NCBI GenBank assembly: GCA_036654795.1
Contig: JAVVRI010000006.1
Span: forward strand, 1 to 35,605
Direction: 5' to 3'
DNA from: JAVVRI01 sp036654795
GTDB lineage: Bacteria > Bacteroidota > Bacteroidia > Bacteroidales > Tannerellaceae
Length of the DNA: 35,605 nt
The notes under the pieces are model-generated. The model was not told the DNA's origin. It saw only the letters and a list, made by a program, of their open reading frames with translations, and did no database searches. Below, in pieces: positions 1 through 8,063 of this stretch. Position 1 is the stretch's first letter. Every line of letters starts with the position of its first letter. Position numbers and translations under genes: made by a program.

Positions 1-32
1 GTAGGTGCTTTACTTTTATCCGCTCCATTTTG

Positions 33-67
33 AAAACATACCCTTCCATTTTGGAAGGGTATGTTTT
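33..67. terminator. Perfect hairpin, probable terminator of the gene to the left
   Basis: A 16-bp perfect stem (arms 33-48 and 52-67) closes a 3-nt loop and runs into T-rich sequence on the plus strand; the A-rich start makes it usable in both directions. It lies upstream of the kdp operon, so it most likely ends a gene left of the window and insulates kdp. No upstream coding region is visible in the first 32 bases. Confidence 0.75.
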
Positions 68-209
68 TATTGCCTAAAGGCGTATTGTTGCTTAATAAAA
101 TGAAGCCTAGTTTCTTACCATTTTCTTGTTGCTTTTGGCACGTAATTCGCATTGAGTATGATGAGCATGAAAGAGCAAATATGTATAACAATGAAAGAAA
201 AAAGAAAGT
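68..209 (+). promoter_or_regulatory. kdp leader region, no clear promoter found
   Basis: These 142 bases between the hairpin and kdpF should carry the kdp promoter and leader. I found no good match to the Bacteroidetes -7 box TAnnTTTG with a TTTG at the right distance. No repeat, tRNA or riboswitch could be recognised by eye. The stretch just before kdpF is purine-rich, as expected for a Bacteroidetes translation start. Confidence 0.3.
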
Positions 210-305
210 ATGGAAGAGTTTGTATTCTATTTAGGAATGTGCCTGCTGGCAGTGGGTATCTTCGGGTATTTGATGTATGTATTGGTTAAACCCGAGAAGT
301 TTTAA
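210..305 (+). CDS. kdpF: KdpF-like small subunit of the K+-transporting ATPase
   Basis: This 31-residue, single-membrane-helix peptide lies 18 bp before kdpA. Its C-terminal half, YLMYVLVKPEKF, lines up with the end of E. coli KdpF (recalled as YLVYALINAEAF), and the position directly ahead of kdpA is the usual one. In the known KdpFABC complex, KdpF is a short inner-membrane peptide that stabilises the KdpA/KdpB assembly. The ATG at 210 follows an A/G-rich stretch, and no other start gives the conserved length. It is short enough to be missed by automatic gene calling. Confidence 0.82.
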   Translation: MEEFVFYLGMCLLAVGIFGYLMYVLVKPEKF

Positions 306-323
306 TCTCATAATTTAGAGGAA

Positions 324-2027
324 ATGATGAATACGGAATTAATGGGTAGTATTGCGCAGATTGTGCTCGTAGCGGCACTAAGCTATCCGCTGGGCATACA
401 CATTGCCCGAGTATATAAGGGCGAGAGGGATTGGATGAGTTTTATGGCTCCTGTGGAGCGGTGGATGTTTAAGCTGTGCGCTATCAATCCGAACGAAGAG
501 ATGGGATGGCGGAGTTTCCTCAAAGCGTTGCTTACGTTGAACCTCTTTTGGTTCTTTTGGGGAATGATCTTATTGCTTGCTCAACACCTTTTACCTCTCA
601 ATCCGGATGCTAACGGGGCGCAGAGTTTGCATCAGGCTTTTAATACTTGCGTTAGCTTTCTGGTCAATTGTAACGAGCAGCATTATAGTGGCGAAAGTGG
701 GTTGACCTATTTTACGCAGTTGTATGTTATTATGTTGTTCCAGTTTATTACGGCAGCAACGGGTATGGCGGCCATGGCGGGTGTCTTTAAGGCGATGGCG
801 GGTAAGAGTGCAAGGACGATTGGCAACTTTTGGGACTATCTGGTAAAGAGTGTGACGCGCATTCTGCTGCCTCTTTCGCTGCTGGTCGGGTTCGTTCTGA
901 TTCTGCAAGGCACGCCGATGGGTTTCGAGGGGAAGATGCGGCTCACTACGCTGGAGGGTGTGGAGCAATTTGTCTCGCAAGGACCAGCTGCAGCCATTAT
1001 TCCTATCAAACAGTTGGGTACGAATGGGGGAGGTTACTTTGGCACGAACGCTGCCCATCCGCTTGAGAATCCTACCTACCTGACTAATATGGTGGAGTGT
1101 TGCTCCATCCTGCTGATCCCTATGGCGATGATCGTGGCGCTTGGTTTCTACCTGAAGCGTCGGAAGCTGGCAGCTGTTATATACGGTGTTATGCTGATGG
1201 CTTTGCTAGCAGGTATTGGTGCGAATGTCTATACTGAGACGAACGGCAATCCTGCCATCAGCCATATGGGTATCGACCAGAGCAGCGGCGCAATGGAGGG
1301 GAAGGAGTCGCGCATCGGAGCTACCGGCACGGCGTTATGGAGCGCTGTTGCCACGGCTACTTCCAGTGGTTCGGTCAACGGAATGCACGACAGCATGATG
1401 CCTCTTTCCGGCCTGACGGAGATGCTCAACATGCAGACGAACACTTGGTTCGGCGGGGTTGGGGTAGGCTTTATGAACTATTACGTGTTTATTATCATCG
1501 CTGTCTTTATCAGCGGGCTGATGGTGGGACGTACGCCTGAGTTTCTGGGCAAGAAGGTGGAGGCTAGAGAGATGAAGATAGCGATAGCCGTTGCCCTTCT
1601 CCATCCGCTATTGATTTTGACGGGTACGGGAATTGCTGCCCATCTGGCTTCGGGGAATAGTGAATTGGCCGGAGCGTGGCTGAGCAACCCTTCGCACCAT
1701 GGCTTTAGTGAGATGTTATACGAGTTCACCTCGGTAGCCGCCAACAATGGTTCCGGCTTCGAAGGGCTGGGGGATAATACTCCGTTCTGGAATATTGCTT
1801 GCGGCGTTGTTTTGCTGCTGAGTCGTTTCCTTCCCATCGTAGGGCAGGTGGCTATTGCCGGCTTGCTGGCTGAGAAGAAGTTTGTTCCCGAAAGTGCAGG
1901 TACGCTACGGACGGACACGGTGACGTTCGGCCTGATGACATTTACCGTTATTGTGATTATTGCCGCGCTAGCATTCTTTCCCGCCTTGGCGCTGGGGCCG
2001 ATTGCTGAACATTTTAGTATGAATTAA
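324..2027 (+). CDS. kdpA: Potassium-transporting ATPase, K+-channel subunit KdpA
   Basis: KdpA forms the ion-selective pore of the inner-membrane KdpFABC high-affinity K+ pump. The 567-residue length is normal for the family, and the protein is a chain of hydrophobic helices. Conserved pore-loop stretches are visible: NCNEQHYSGES in the first repeat, TNGGGYFGTNAAHPLENPT in the second, GVGVGFMNYY in the third, and AANNGSGFEGLGDNTPFWN in the last. The start at 324 has GAGGAA immediately upstream; an in-frame ATG at 327 is equally possible. It lies between kdpF and kdpB, 24 bp from kdpB, and is clearly part of one operon. Expected conditions are K+ limitation, as known for Kdp; the window shows no operator. 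Confidence 0.97.
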   Translation: MMNTELMGSIAQIVLVAALSYPLGIHIARVYKGERDWMSFMAPVERWMFKLCAINPNEEMGWRSFLKALLTLNLFWFFWGMILLLAQHLLPLNPDANGAQSLHQAFNTCVSFLVNCNEQHYSGESGLTYFTQLYVIMLFQFITAATGMAAMAGVFKAMAGKSARTIGNFWDYLVKSVTRILLPLSLLVGFVLILQGTPMGFEGKMRLTTLEGVEQFVSQGPAAAIIPIKQLGTNGGGYFGTNAAHPLENPTYLTNMVECCSILLIPMAMIVALGFYLKRRKLAAVIYGVMLMALLAGIGANVYTETNGNPAISHMGIDQSSGAMEGKESRIGATGTALWSAVATATSSGSVNGMHDSMMPLSGLTEMLNMQTNTWFGGVGVGFMNYYVFIIIAVFISGLMVGRTPEFLGKKVEAREMKIAIAVALLHPLLILTGTGIAAHLASGNSELAGAWLSNPSHHGFSEMLYEFTSVAANNGSGFEGLGDNTPFWNIACGVVLLLSRFLPIVGQVAIAGLLAEKKFVPESAGTLRTDTVTFGLMTFTVIVIIAALAFFPALALGPIAEHFSMN

Positions 2028-2051
2028 TACCGACAGATATAGTATAAGAGT

Positions 2052-4094
2052 ATGAAGAATAATAAATCCGCTTCTTTGTTTCCAAAGGAGCTTGTAATAG
2101 AGAGTTTAAAGCAATCGTTTGTTAAGCTGAATCCGCGGACGATGTTTCGCAATCCGACGATGTTTATCGTGGAGGTTGTAACGTTTGTGATGCTGATTGT
2201 TACTCTTTGGTTTGCCGCTACCGACAATCAGACGCAAGGCACGTTTGGTTATAACATCTTTGTCTTTCTTATTTTGTTCCTCACCCTCCTGTTTGCCAAC
2301 TTTGCAGAGGCCATTGCCGAAGCAAGAGGTAAGGCGCAGGCTGACAGTCTCCGCAAGACGCGGGAGGAGACACCCGCCAAGCGCATCAGTGCGAAAGGCG
2401 AGGTTACGGTCGTCAGCAGTTCGAAGCTAAAAAAGGGTGATCTGTTTGTATGCGAAGCTGGAGACACGATTCCTTCGGACGGAGAGATTATTGAGGGGCT
2501 TGCCTCGATAGACGAAAGTGCGATTACTGGTGAGTCCGCTCCCGTGATTCGCGAAGCGGGCGGAGACAAGAGCTCGGTTACGGGGGGTACAAAGGTGCTT
2601 TCCGATCAGATTCAGGTAATGGTTACTACCCAGCCCGGCGAGAGTTTTTTGGATAAGATGATTGCTTTGGTGGAAGGGGCATCGCGTAAGAAGACTCCGA
2701 ACGAGATCGCTCTTACGATTCTTTTGGCCGGATTTACGCTCGTTTTTGTGATTGTCTGCACAACGCTGGAGCCGATGGCCGCCTTTTCGGGTACGCATAT
2801 TACGATGGCTGCCTATATATCCCTCTTTGTTTGTCTGATACCGACTACGATTGGTGGATTGCTTTCTGCTATCGGAATTGCTGGAATGGACCGTGCGCTG
2901 CGTGCCAACGTGATTACCAAATCGGGCAAAGCCGTGGAGACGGCCGGAGATATTGACACCCTGTTGCTGGACAAGACCGGCACGATTACGATTGGTAACC
3001 GCAAAGCTACCCGCTTTTATCCTGCTCAGGGCATCGATCAGCGCTCGTTTGTGGAGGCCTGCCTATTGGCTTCGGTTTCGGACGAGACGCCGGAAGGTAA
3101 ATCTGTAGTAGAATTGGGACGTGAGCAGGGCGTACGAGTTCGAGATCTGAATGTAAGCGGTGCGCGAATGGTTAAGTTTACAGCCGAAACGAAATCCTCA
3201 GGTGTTGATCTGAAGGATGGCATCCGCATTCGTAAAGGTGCTTTCGATGCGATTCGCCGGATGAGCGAAGCGGCCGGAAACCTTTATCCGGCCGAAGTTG
3301 AGGAGACGGTACGTTCCATTTCCGGCAACGGCGGCACGCCGCTTGTGGTGTCGCAAGACGATTTTATTATCGGCGTTATCGAGCTACAGGATATTATCAA
3401 GCCCGGCATACAGGAACGCTTCGAGCGCCTTCGCAAGATGGGTGTGAAGACTGTGATGGTTACGGGTGACAACCCCCTGACCGCAAAATATATTGCCGAG
3501 AAGGCCGGTGTAGATGACTACATTGCCGAGGCTAAGCCGGAGGATAAAATGAACTATATCCGCAAGGAACAGGAGTCCGGCAAGCTGGTTGCCATGATGG
3601 GCGACGGCACAAACGATGCCCCTGCTCTGGCACAAGCCAACGTCGGCGTAGCCATGAATAGTGGCACGCAGGCAGCCAAAGAAGCAGGAAATATGGTGGA
3701 TCTGGATAACGATCCGACAAAACTGATCGAGATCGTGGAGATTGGCAAGCAATTGCTGATGACGCGTGGTACGTTGACTACCTTCTCGATAGCAAATGAT
3801 GTAGCGAAGTATTTTGCTATTGTACCTGCTCTGTTTATGGTCTCTATTCCTTCTCTTGCTGCCCTCAATGTTATGGGGCTGCATAGTCCGGAGAGCGCTG
3901 TGCTGAGTGCTATTATTTTTAATGCGATTATCATTCCGTTGCTGATTCCATTGGCTTTGCGTGGTGTGGCCTACAAACCGATTGGCGCCAGCGCCTTGCT
4001 TCGTCGCAACCTGCTTGTCTATGGGTTGGGCGGGTTGCTTGCCCCGTTCGTTGGAATTAAGCTGATTGATATGGTTGTCTCTCTATTTGTATAA
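2052..4094 (+). CDS. kdpB: Potassium-transporting P-type ATPase subunit KdpB
   Basis: KdpB is the ATP-hydrolysing P-type ATPase subunit that energises K+ uptake through KdpA at the inner membrane. The 680-residue sequence has the expected order of motifs: actuator-domain TGES at 159-162, phosphorylation motif DKTGT with the aspartate at residue 307, then TGDN and MMGDGTNDAPALA in the P-domain. Both the phosphorylated Asp and the Ser of TGES fall at the same numbers as in E. coli KdpB (D307, S162). Ser162 is the residue known to be phosphorylated for inhibition in E. coli, so that control could be retained. The gene sits between kdpA and kdpC with 24-bp and 17-bp gaps. No defect is seen. Confidence 0.98.
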   Translation: MKNNKSASLFPKELVIESLKQSFVKLNPRTMFRNPTMFIVEVVTFVMLIVTLWFAATDNQTQGTFGYNIFVFLILFLTLLFANFAEAIAEARGKAQADSLRKTREETPAKRISAKGEVTVVSSSKLKKGDLFVCEAGDTIPSDGEIIEGLASIDESAITGESAPVIREAGGDKSSVTGGTKVLSDQIQVMVTTQPGESFLDKMIALVEGASRKKTPNEIALTILLAGFTLVFVIVCTTLEPMAAFSGTHITMAAYISLFVCLIPTTIGGLLSAIGIAGMDRALRANVITKSGKAVETAGDIDTLLLDKTGTITIGNRKATRFYPAQGIDQRSFVEACLLASVSDETPEGKSVVELGREQGVRVRDLNVSGARMVKFTAETKSSGVDLKDGIRIRKGAFDAIRRMSEAAGNLYPAEVEETVRSISGNGGTPLVVSQDDFIIGVIELQDIIKPGIQERFERLRKMGVKTVMVTGDNPLTAKYIAEKAGVDDYIAEAKPEDKMNYIRKEQESGKLVAMMGDGTNDAPALAQANVGVAMNSGTQAAKEAGNMVDLDNDPTKLIEIVEIGKQLLMTRGTLTTFSIANDVAKYFAIVPALFMVSIPSLAALNVMGLHSPESAVLSAIIFNAIIIPLLIPLALRGVAYKPIGASALLRRNLLVYGLGGLLAPFVGIKLIDMVVSLFV

Positions 4095-4111
4095 TTATAA
4101 TATTCAAGGTT

Positions 4112-4678
4112 ATGAAATCAAATCTGTTGAAATCAATTAAACTAACGCTTGCTTTCTGTGTGTTGCTGAGCGTTTCGTATATCTTTTTGCTGTGGGCTTT
4201 TGCTCGGATAGCAGGGCCGAACGGTGGCAATGCTGACGTGATTACGTTGGATGGGCAAGTGGTGGGCGCTACGAACGTAGGTCAGCAATTTGCAGATACC
4301 CTCTATTTCTGGGGTCGCCCCTCTGCTGCCGGTTATGCGGCTGATGCTTCTGCCGGTAGTAATAAAGGACCCTCTAACCCGGAGTATTTGACTGAGGTGG
4401 AGGAACGCATTACTACTTTTATGGCTGCGCATCCCTATCTGGCTCGTCCCGAAGTACCCTCTGAGATGGTTACGGCTAGTGCCTCCGGTCTTGATCCGGA
4501 TATATCTCCGAAGGCAGCCTATGTGCAGGTTCAGCGTGTAGCCTCCGCCCGCGGATTATCAGTCGACAGGGTGATGGCTCTAGTGAATGCCCAAACGGAG
4601 TCTCCCTTGTTTGGCCTCTTTGGTCCGGAGAAGGTAAATGTATTGAAGTTGAACGTGGCACTTGATGAAATGAAATGA
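4112..4678 (+). CDS. kdpC: Potassium-transporting ATPase subunit KdpC
   Basis: KdpC is the single-helix accessory subunit of the Kdp pump, proposed to help ATP binding by KdpB. This 188-residue protein has one N-terminal membrane segment (about residues 10-32) and a periplasmic remainder. The family motif around FADTLYFWGRPSAAGY and the NKGPSNPEYL stretch are clear, and the C-terminus carries the usual VNAQTESPLFG segment. Length is normal and it follows kdpB by 17 bp. Unlike in E. coli, the next full-length gene (kdpD) is not directly adjacent: 216 bp follow, holding a hairpin and a small ORF. Confidence 0.96.
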   Translation: MKSNLLKSIKLTLAFCVLLSVSYIFLLWAFARIAGPNGGNADVITLDGQVVGATNVGQQFADTLYFWGRPSAAGYAADASAGSNKGPSNPEYLTEVEERITTFMAAHPYLARPEVPSEMVTASASGLDPDISPKAAYVQVQRVASARGLSVDRVMALVNAQTESPLFGLFGPEKVNVLKLNVALDEMK

Positions 4679-4692
4679 AACGAGTACGTAAA

Positions 4693-4714
4693 CGCCCGGC
4701 TTACGCCGGAGGCG
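4693..4714 (+). other. GC-rich hairpin after kdpC
   Basis: CGCC-CGGC (4693-4700) pairs with GCCG-GGCG (4705-4708 and 4711-4714) across a TTAC loop, with a 2-nt bulge. No T-run follows, so it is not a classic terminator. It could act as a processing or mRNA-stability element that separates pump expression from sensor expression. It lies in the 123-bp gap between kdpC and the small ORF at 4802. Confidence 0.4.
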
Positions 4715-4801
4715 ATTTCGATAAGTAGTAGCCGACAGTTGTGCTGCAAGATTCAACCATCTGTTTTAAGCTTAAAATAATTATTCACAAAAAAATAAAG
4801 T

Positions 4802-4891
4802 ATGAAAGTTCTGAATAAGCCTGCCGTTGTATCGGCTGTAATCTGTGCTTTGTCTATCTTTGTCCTAACTATTTACCTGAAGATGTCATAG
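4802..4891 (+). CDS. 29-residue single-helix membrane peptide in the kdp operon
   Basis: I do not recognise this peptide. It encodes 29 residues with a Lys-containing N-terminus and one hydrophobic helix (roughly residues 8-26, AVVSAVICALSIFVLTIYL), ending KMS. It has an A-rich leader like its neighbours and stops only 3 bp before the kdpD-like gene, so it is placed for translational coupling. It resembles KdpF in size and topology but not in sequence, and a KdpF is already present at 210. Possible roles are a pump accessory peptide or a membrane partner for the soluble KdpD sensor, which lacks its own helices; both are guesses. Coding status is supported only by size, topology and spacing. 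Confidence 0.55.
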   Translation: MKVLNKPAVVSAVICALSIFVLTIYLKMS

Positions 4892-4894
4892 AAT

Positions 4895-6016
4895 ATGAAC
4901 CGAGAGCAAAGTGTACAACATTTCCTCGACCTGCTGAAGAAGTCGCGTCGTGGAAACTTTAAGATATATATAGGTATGATTGCTGGTGTAGGTAAGTCCT
5001 ACCGTATGCTTCAGGATGCGCACGAGTTGCTGAAGAGTGGCATAGATGTGCAGATCGGCTATATAGAAACACACGAACGGGTGGAGACGGAAGCATTGGT
5101 AACAGGCCTTCCCGTCATTCCCCGTCGTAAACTGTTTTATAAGGGAAAGGAAATGGAGGAAATGGATCTGCAGGCTGTCCTTGCTATCCATCCCGAAGTG
5201 GTCATTGTGGACGAACTGGCGCATACGAATGTGGACGGCAGCACGAACGAAAAACGTTGGCAAGACGTAGAGGAGATATTGGAAGCCGGTATCAGCGTCA
5301 TTACTGCCGTTAACATCCAGCATATCGAGGGACTGAACGAAGAGATTCAGGACATTGCCGGCATAGAGGTGAAAGAGCGCATCCCCGACCGCGTGCTCGG
5401 TTTGGCCGACGAAGTGGTCAATATAGACCTTACTGCCGACGAGTTGGTTGCCCGCCTCAAAGCCGGAAAAATCTATAAGCCGGAAAAGGTACAGACGGCT
5501 CTCGATAACTTCTTTAAGAGTGAGAACATCCTTCAGCTCCGCGAGTTGGCGCTCAAAGAGGTAGCCCTGAGGGTGGAAAAGAAGGTGGAGAACTCTGTAC
5601 CGGTCAATACCGGCGTGCGCCACGAGAAGTTTCTAGCTTGTATAAGTAGCCATGAAAAGACTCCGCGCCGTGTGATTCGCCGTGCTGCCCGATTGGCTAC
5701 GCGTTATAACACAACCTTTGTTGTCCTTTACGTGCAGACGCCTCGTGAAAGCATTGACCGCATTCCACTGGCCAATCAGCGCTATCTGTCGAACCATTTC
5801 CGTTTGGCAACAGAGCTGGGGGGAGAGGTTGTGCAGGTGCAATCCGATAATATACCGAACGCAATTGTCCGTGTATGTCGTGAGCGGCAGATTAGCTCGG
5901 TGTGCGTAGGCCGTCCTAGGCTTCGCTTGCTTTCGGTGCTTTTTTCTCTGCTTAAGTATAGGCAGTTACTCCGTGATCTTTCTATGTTAAACGTTGATTT
6001 AATCCTTTTATCATGA
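4895..6016 (+). CDS. kdpD: KdpD-type N-terminal sensor protein without kinase domain
   Basis: This 373-residue protein corresponds to the cytoplasmic N-terminal half of KdpD. It has the KdpD domain with a Walker-A-like GMIAGVGKS at 27-35 and Walker-B-like VVIVDE at 102-107 followed by LAHTN, then a universal-stress-protein-like domain from about 243 to the end. In E. coli KdpD these domains are fused to four membrane helices and a histidine kinase. Here translation stops and the kinase is a separate gene whose ATG overlaps the stop by 4 bp. No remnant of the missing part is seen, so this is a split-gene design and not a frameshift. It likely senses K+ or ionic status and signals to the adjacent kinase. 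Confidence 0.9.
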   Translation: MNREQSVQHFLDLLKKSRRGNFKIYIGMIAGVGKSYRMLQDAHELLKSGIDVQIGYIETHERVETEALVTGLPVIPRRKLFYKGKEMEEMDLQAVLAIHPEVVIVDELAHTNVDGSTNEKRWQDVEEILEAGISVITAVNIQHIEGLNEEIQDIAGIEVKERIPDRVLGLADEVVNIDLTADELVARLKAGKIYKPEKVQTALDNFFKSENILQLRELALKEVALRVEKKVENSVPVNTGVRHEKFLACISSHEKTPRRVIRRAARLATRYNTTFVVLYVQTPRESIDRIPLANQRYLSNHFRLATELGGEVVQVQSDNIPNAIVRVCRERQISSVCVGRPRLRLLSVLFSLLKYRQLLRDLSMLNVDLILLS

Positions 6017-7449
6017 ATATTAAAACGAAACTTACCGTTGGTATCGGGTTGCTAGTAGCTATGATTGTTTTGCTGGTAGCTATCTCCGTGGTGAACTTAC
6101 AAATATTGACTGCCACTGAGCCGGATAGTCCGGCAGCCGGTCCCGGTTTGCAGCGCGCTTTGTTCTGGATTAGTAGTGTGGGGGCTATCTGCATCTTAAT
6201 TGGTGTGGCGATGTTACTGCGTTTGCCAACCTCCATCAACCGCCCCATCCGTACGCTGACTGATGGCATTATGGACATAGCGGGTCATAACTATGAGCGC
6301 CGCCTCGACTTGGGGCAGGATCAGGAGTTTGCCGAGGTGGCCGAGTCCTTCAATCGTATGGCTGAGCGGCTGACCGAATATCGCCGTAGTACATTGGACG
6401 ATATCATACAAGGCAAGAAATACATAGAAGCAATTGTAAATAGCATCACCGAGCCTATTATTGGGTTGGCCGGCGATTATTCAATCCTTTTCATCAACGA
6501 CGAGGCACTGACCATCTTGAATCTGAAGCGTGAGAATGTGATTGGCCGTTCCGCTCCCGAACTGGCGCTGAAGAATGACCTTTTACGTCGTCTGGTACGT
6601 GAACTGGTACAACCTAATGAGAAGAATGAGCCGCTCAAGATCTATGCCGACAACAAAGAAAGCTACTTTCAGGCTAAGTATATCCCGATTCGGGTGGCCG
6701 ATGCTAATGGAAGTATCAACCAAGGTGTAGGCAACGTCGTATTGCTCAAAAACATTACTGAGTTTAAGGAGTTGGATTCGGCGAAGACAACCTTTATCTC
6801 TACTATTTCGCACGAACTGAAGACGCCTATATCTGCTATCTTGATGAGTCTTCAACTGCTGGAAGACCGCCGCGTAGGGGAGATGAACGATGAGCAGCAT
6901 GCTCTTTCGCAAAGCATTAAGGAGAGTAGCGACCGCCTTCTCGAAATCACCGGCGAACTGCTTAAAATGACGCAGGTGGAAACTGGTAAGTTGCAACTGA
7001 ATCCTAAGATAACCAAGCCTATCGAATTGATCGATTACGCCATCAAGGCGAACCGTGTGCAGTCTGAGCGCTTCGGTTGCCACATCGAAGTGGAGTATCC
7101 GGAAAAGATAGCCAAACTGTTCGTGGACAGCGAAAAGATTGCTTGGGTGCTGACCAACCTACTTTCGAACGCCATCCACTATACGCCCGAACAAGGCCGT
7201 ATTGTAATTGGCGCACGCGAATCGGACAAGACGATCGAAATCTATGTGCATGACTTTGGTAAGGGCATTGACCCCCGCTACCATCAAAGCATATTCGATC
7301 GCTATTTCCGCGTACCCGGTACGAAGGTGCAAGGTAGCGGCCTCGGACTAGCCATCAGCAAGGACTTTGTAGAAGCGCATGGTGGTACGATTCGTGTAGA
7401 GAGCGAAGTAGGGAAGGGGAGTAACTTTATTATTCGCTTTAACGTGTAG
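6013..7449 (+). CDS. HAMP-PAS sensor histidine kinase, partner of split KdpD
   Basis: This 478-residue inner-membrane kinase has two helices (about 8-28 and 50-70) enclosing a very short periplasmic loop, a HAMP domain (about 72-125), a PAS domain (about 135-250), and HisKA with phospho-acceptor His267 in SHELKTP. The HATPase domain follows, with Asn386 in NLLSNAIHYTP, DFGKG at 414-418 and GSGLGLA at 441-447. All catalytic motifs are intact. It overlaps the KdpD sensor gene by 4 bp (ATGA), so the pair is translationally coupled and should act together. The four-helix module of E. coli KdpD is replaced by HAMP and PAS. No response regulator lies next to it; KdpE must be left of the window or elsewhere. 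Confidence 0.93.
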   Translation: MNIKTKLTVGIGLLVAMIVLLVAISVVNLQILTATEPDSPAAGPGLQRALFWISSVGAICILIGVAMLLRLPTSINRPIRTLTDGIMDIAGHNYERRLDLGQDQEFAEVAESFNRMAERLTEYRRSTLDDIIQGKKYIEAIVNSITEPIIGLAGDYSILFINDEALTILNLKRENVIGRSAPELALKNDLLRRLVRELVQPNEKNEPLKIYADNKESYFQAKYIPIRVADANGSINQGVGNVVLLKNITEFKELDSAKTTFISTISHELKTPISAILMSLQLLEDRRVGEMNDEQHALSQSIKESSDRLLEITGELLKMTQVETGKLQLNPKITKPIELIDYAIKANRVQSERFGCHIEVEYPEKIAKLFVDSEKIAWVLTNLLSNAIHYTPEQGRIVIGARESDKTIEIYVHDFGKGIDPRYHQSIFDRYFRVPGTKVQGSGLGLAISKDFVEAHGGTIRVESEVGKGSNFIIRFNV

Positions 7450-7473
7450 GCTGGCGTTTGTTGTTTAGCCTAC
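7446..7473. terminator. Hairpin between convergent kinase and lipocalin genes
   Basis: GTAGGCT (7446-7452) pairs with AGCCTAC (7467-7473) around a 14-nt T-rich loop. It sits exactly across the two stop codons of converging genes, where a shared terminator is expected. The stem is short and no long T-run follows, so efficiency is uncertain. Confidence 0.35.
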
Positions 7474-8027
7474 TTCTGCACTGCGTTTATTTTGTTGTCG
7501 TCCGGTTGCTCCACCCAAATCAGCCGTTTCGTGTTGTATCCGTGTCGTTTGGCTTGGGTTAAGAGGTGATTCACAGTCTGTGTGGGCAGGCAGGGGGTGC
7601 GGCTTACAATCCAAAGGTTATTGTTCTGGTCGCTTCCTATCAGGGCATAGCTGTAATCCTTTTCATCCAATTCCAGAATGTAATGATAGAGCGTAAAGCC
7701 GAGCAAGAACGTGGCTTTAAGTACGCCGGGTTTGTTTGGATCCGGTTGTTGCATGTATCCCTGTGTACTCCTCTTAGCTCCTGTCAGACCTCCTCTGTAC
7801 CCGACATAATATATTCCTATTTTACCATCAGGCAATGCTGTCAGTTCAGTCGTAACACCGACCAGATTGTATTCGAAGCGATGATTAAAACGGGCTATTT
7901 CATACCATTTACCCATATATAAATTCAGATCAAGGTACTTGACTGTATCTCTTTTGACTGTTGTTTGAGTACAAGACCAGAAGGTGGTCAGTAGCAAGTA
8001 GAGCAGAGAATAGATTCGGACTTCCAT
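7470..8027 (-). CDS. Lipocalin-family lipoprotein, Blc-like
   Basis: This 185-residue protein has a short hydrophobic leader ending at Cys19 (FWSC), a loose Bacteroidetes-type lipobox, then a lipocalin fold. The family signature GKWYEIARFNHRFE begins at residue 39, and the late strand GSDQNNNLWIVSRTP matches Blc proteins. Blc lipocalins are outer-membrane lipoproteins that bind fatty acids or lysophospholipids. It is the last gene of a three-gene minus-strand run, 36 bp after the beta-barrel gene, so its ligand may be connected to what the barrel and the dehydrogenase handle. It converges with the kinase gene, with 20 bp between the stops. Confidence 0.88.
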   Translation of the reverse strand: MEVRIYSLLYLLLTTFWSCTQTTVKRDTVKYLDLNLYMGKWYEIARFNHRFEYNLVGVTTELTALPDGKIGIYYVGYRGGLTGAKRSTQGYMQQPDPNKPGVLKATFLLGFTLYHYILELDEKDYSYALIGSDQNNNLWIVSRTPCLPTQTVNHLLTQAKRHGYNTKRLIWVEQPDDNKINAVQK

Positions 8028-8063
8028 GCGTTTATTTTATTTATAAATGAGTCGTTAAATCTT

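Noticed and set aside
3384..3884. Minus-strand open frames inside kdpB
   Set aside because: Antisense shadows of the conserved P-domain; no start context or recognisable domain.
4886..5623. 245-residue open frame on the minus strand inside kdpD
   Set aside because: Shadow of the kdpD gene: low-complexity composition, no motif, and fully inside a well-supported coding region.
6013..6016. kdpD as a frameshifted pseudogene
   Set aside because: The kinase gene has its own start, membrane helices, HAMP and PAS domains in place of the KdpD membrane module, so the split is a design difference and not a broken gene.
7566..7922. 118-residue plus-strand frame over the lipocalin gene
   Set aside because: Antisense to a clear lipocalin; no signal, domain or start context.
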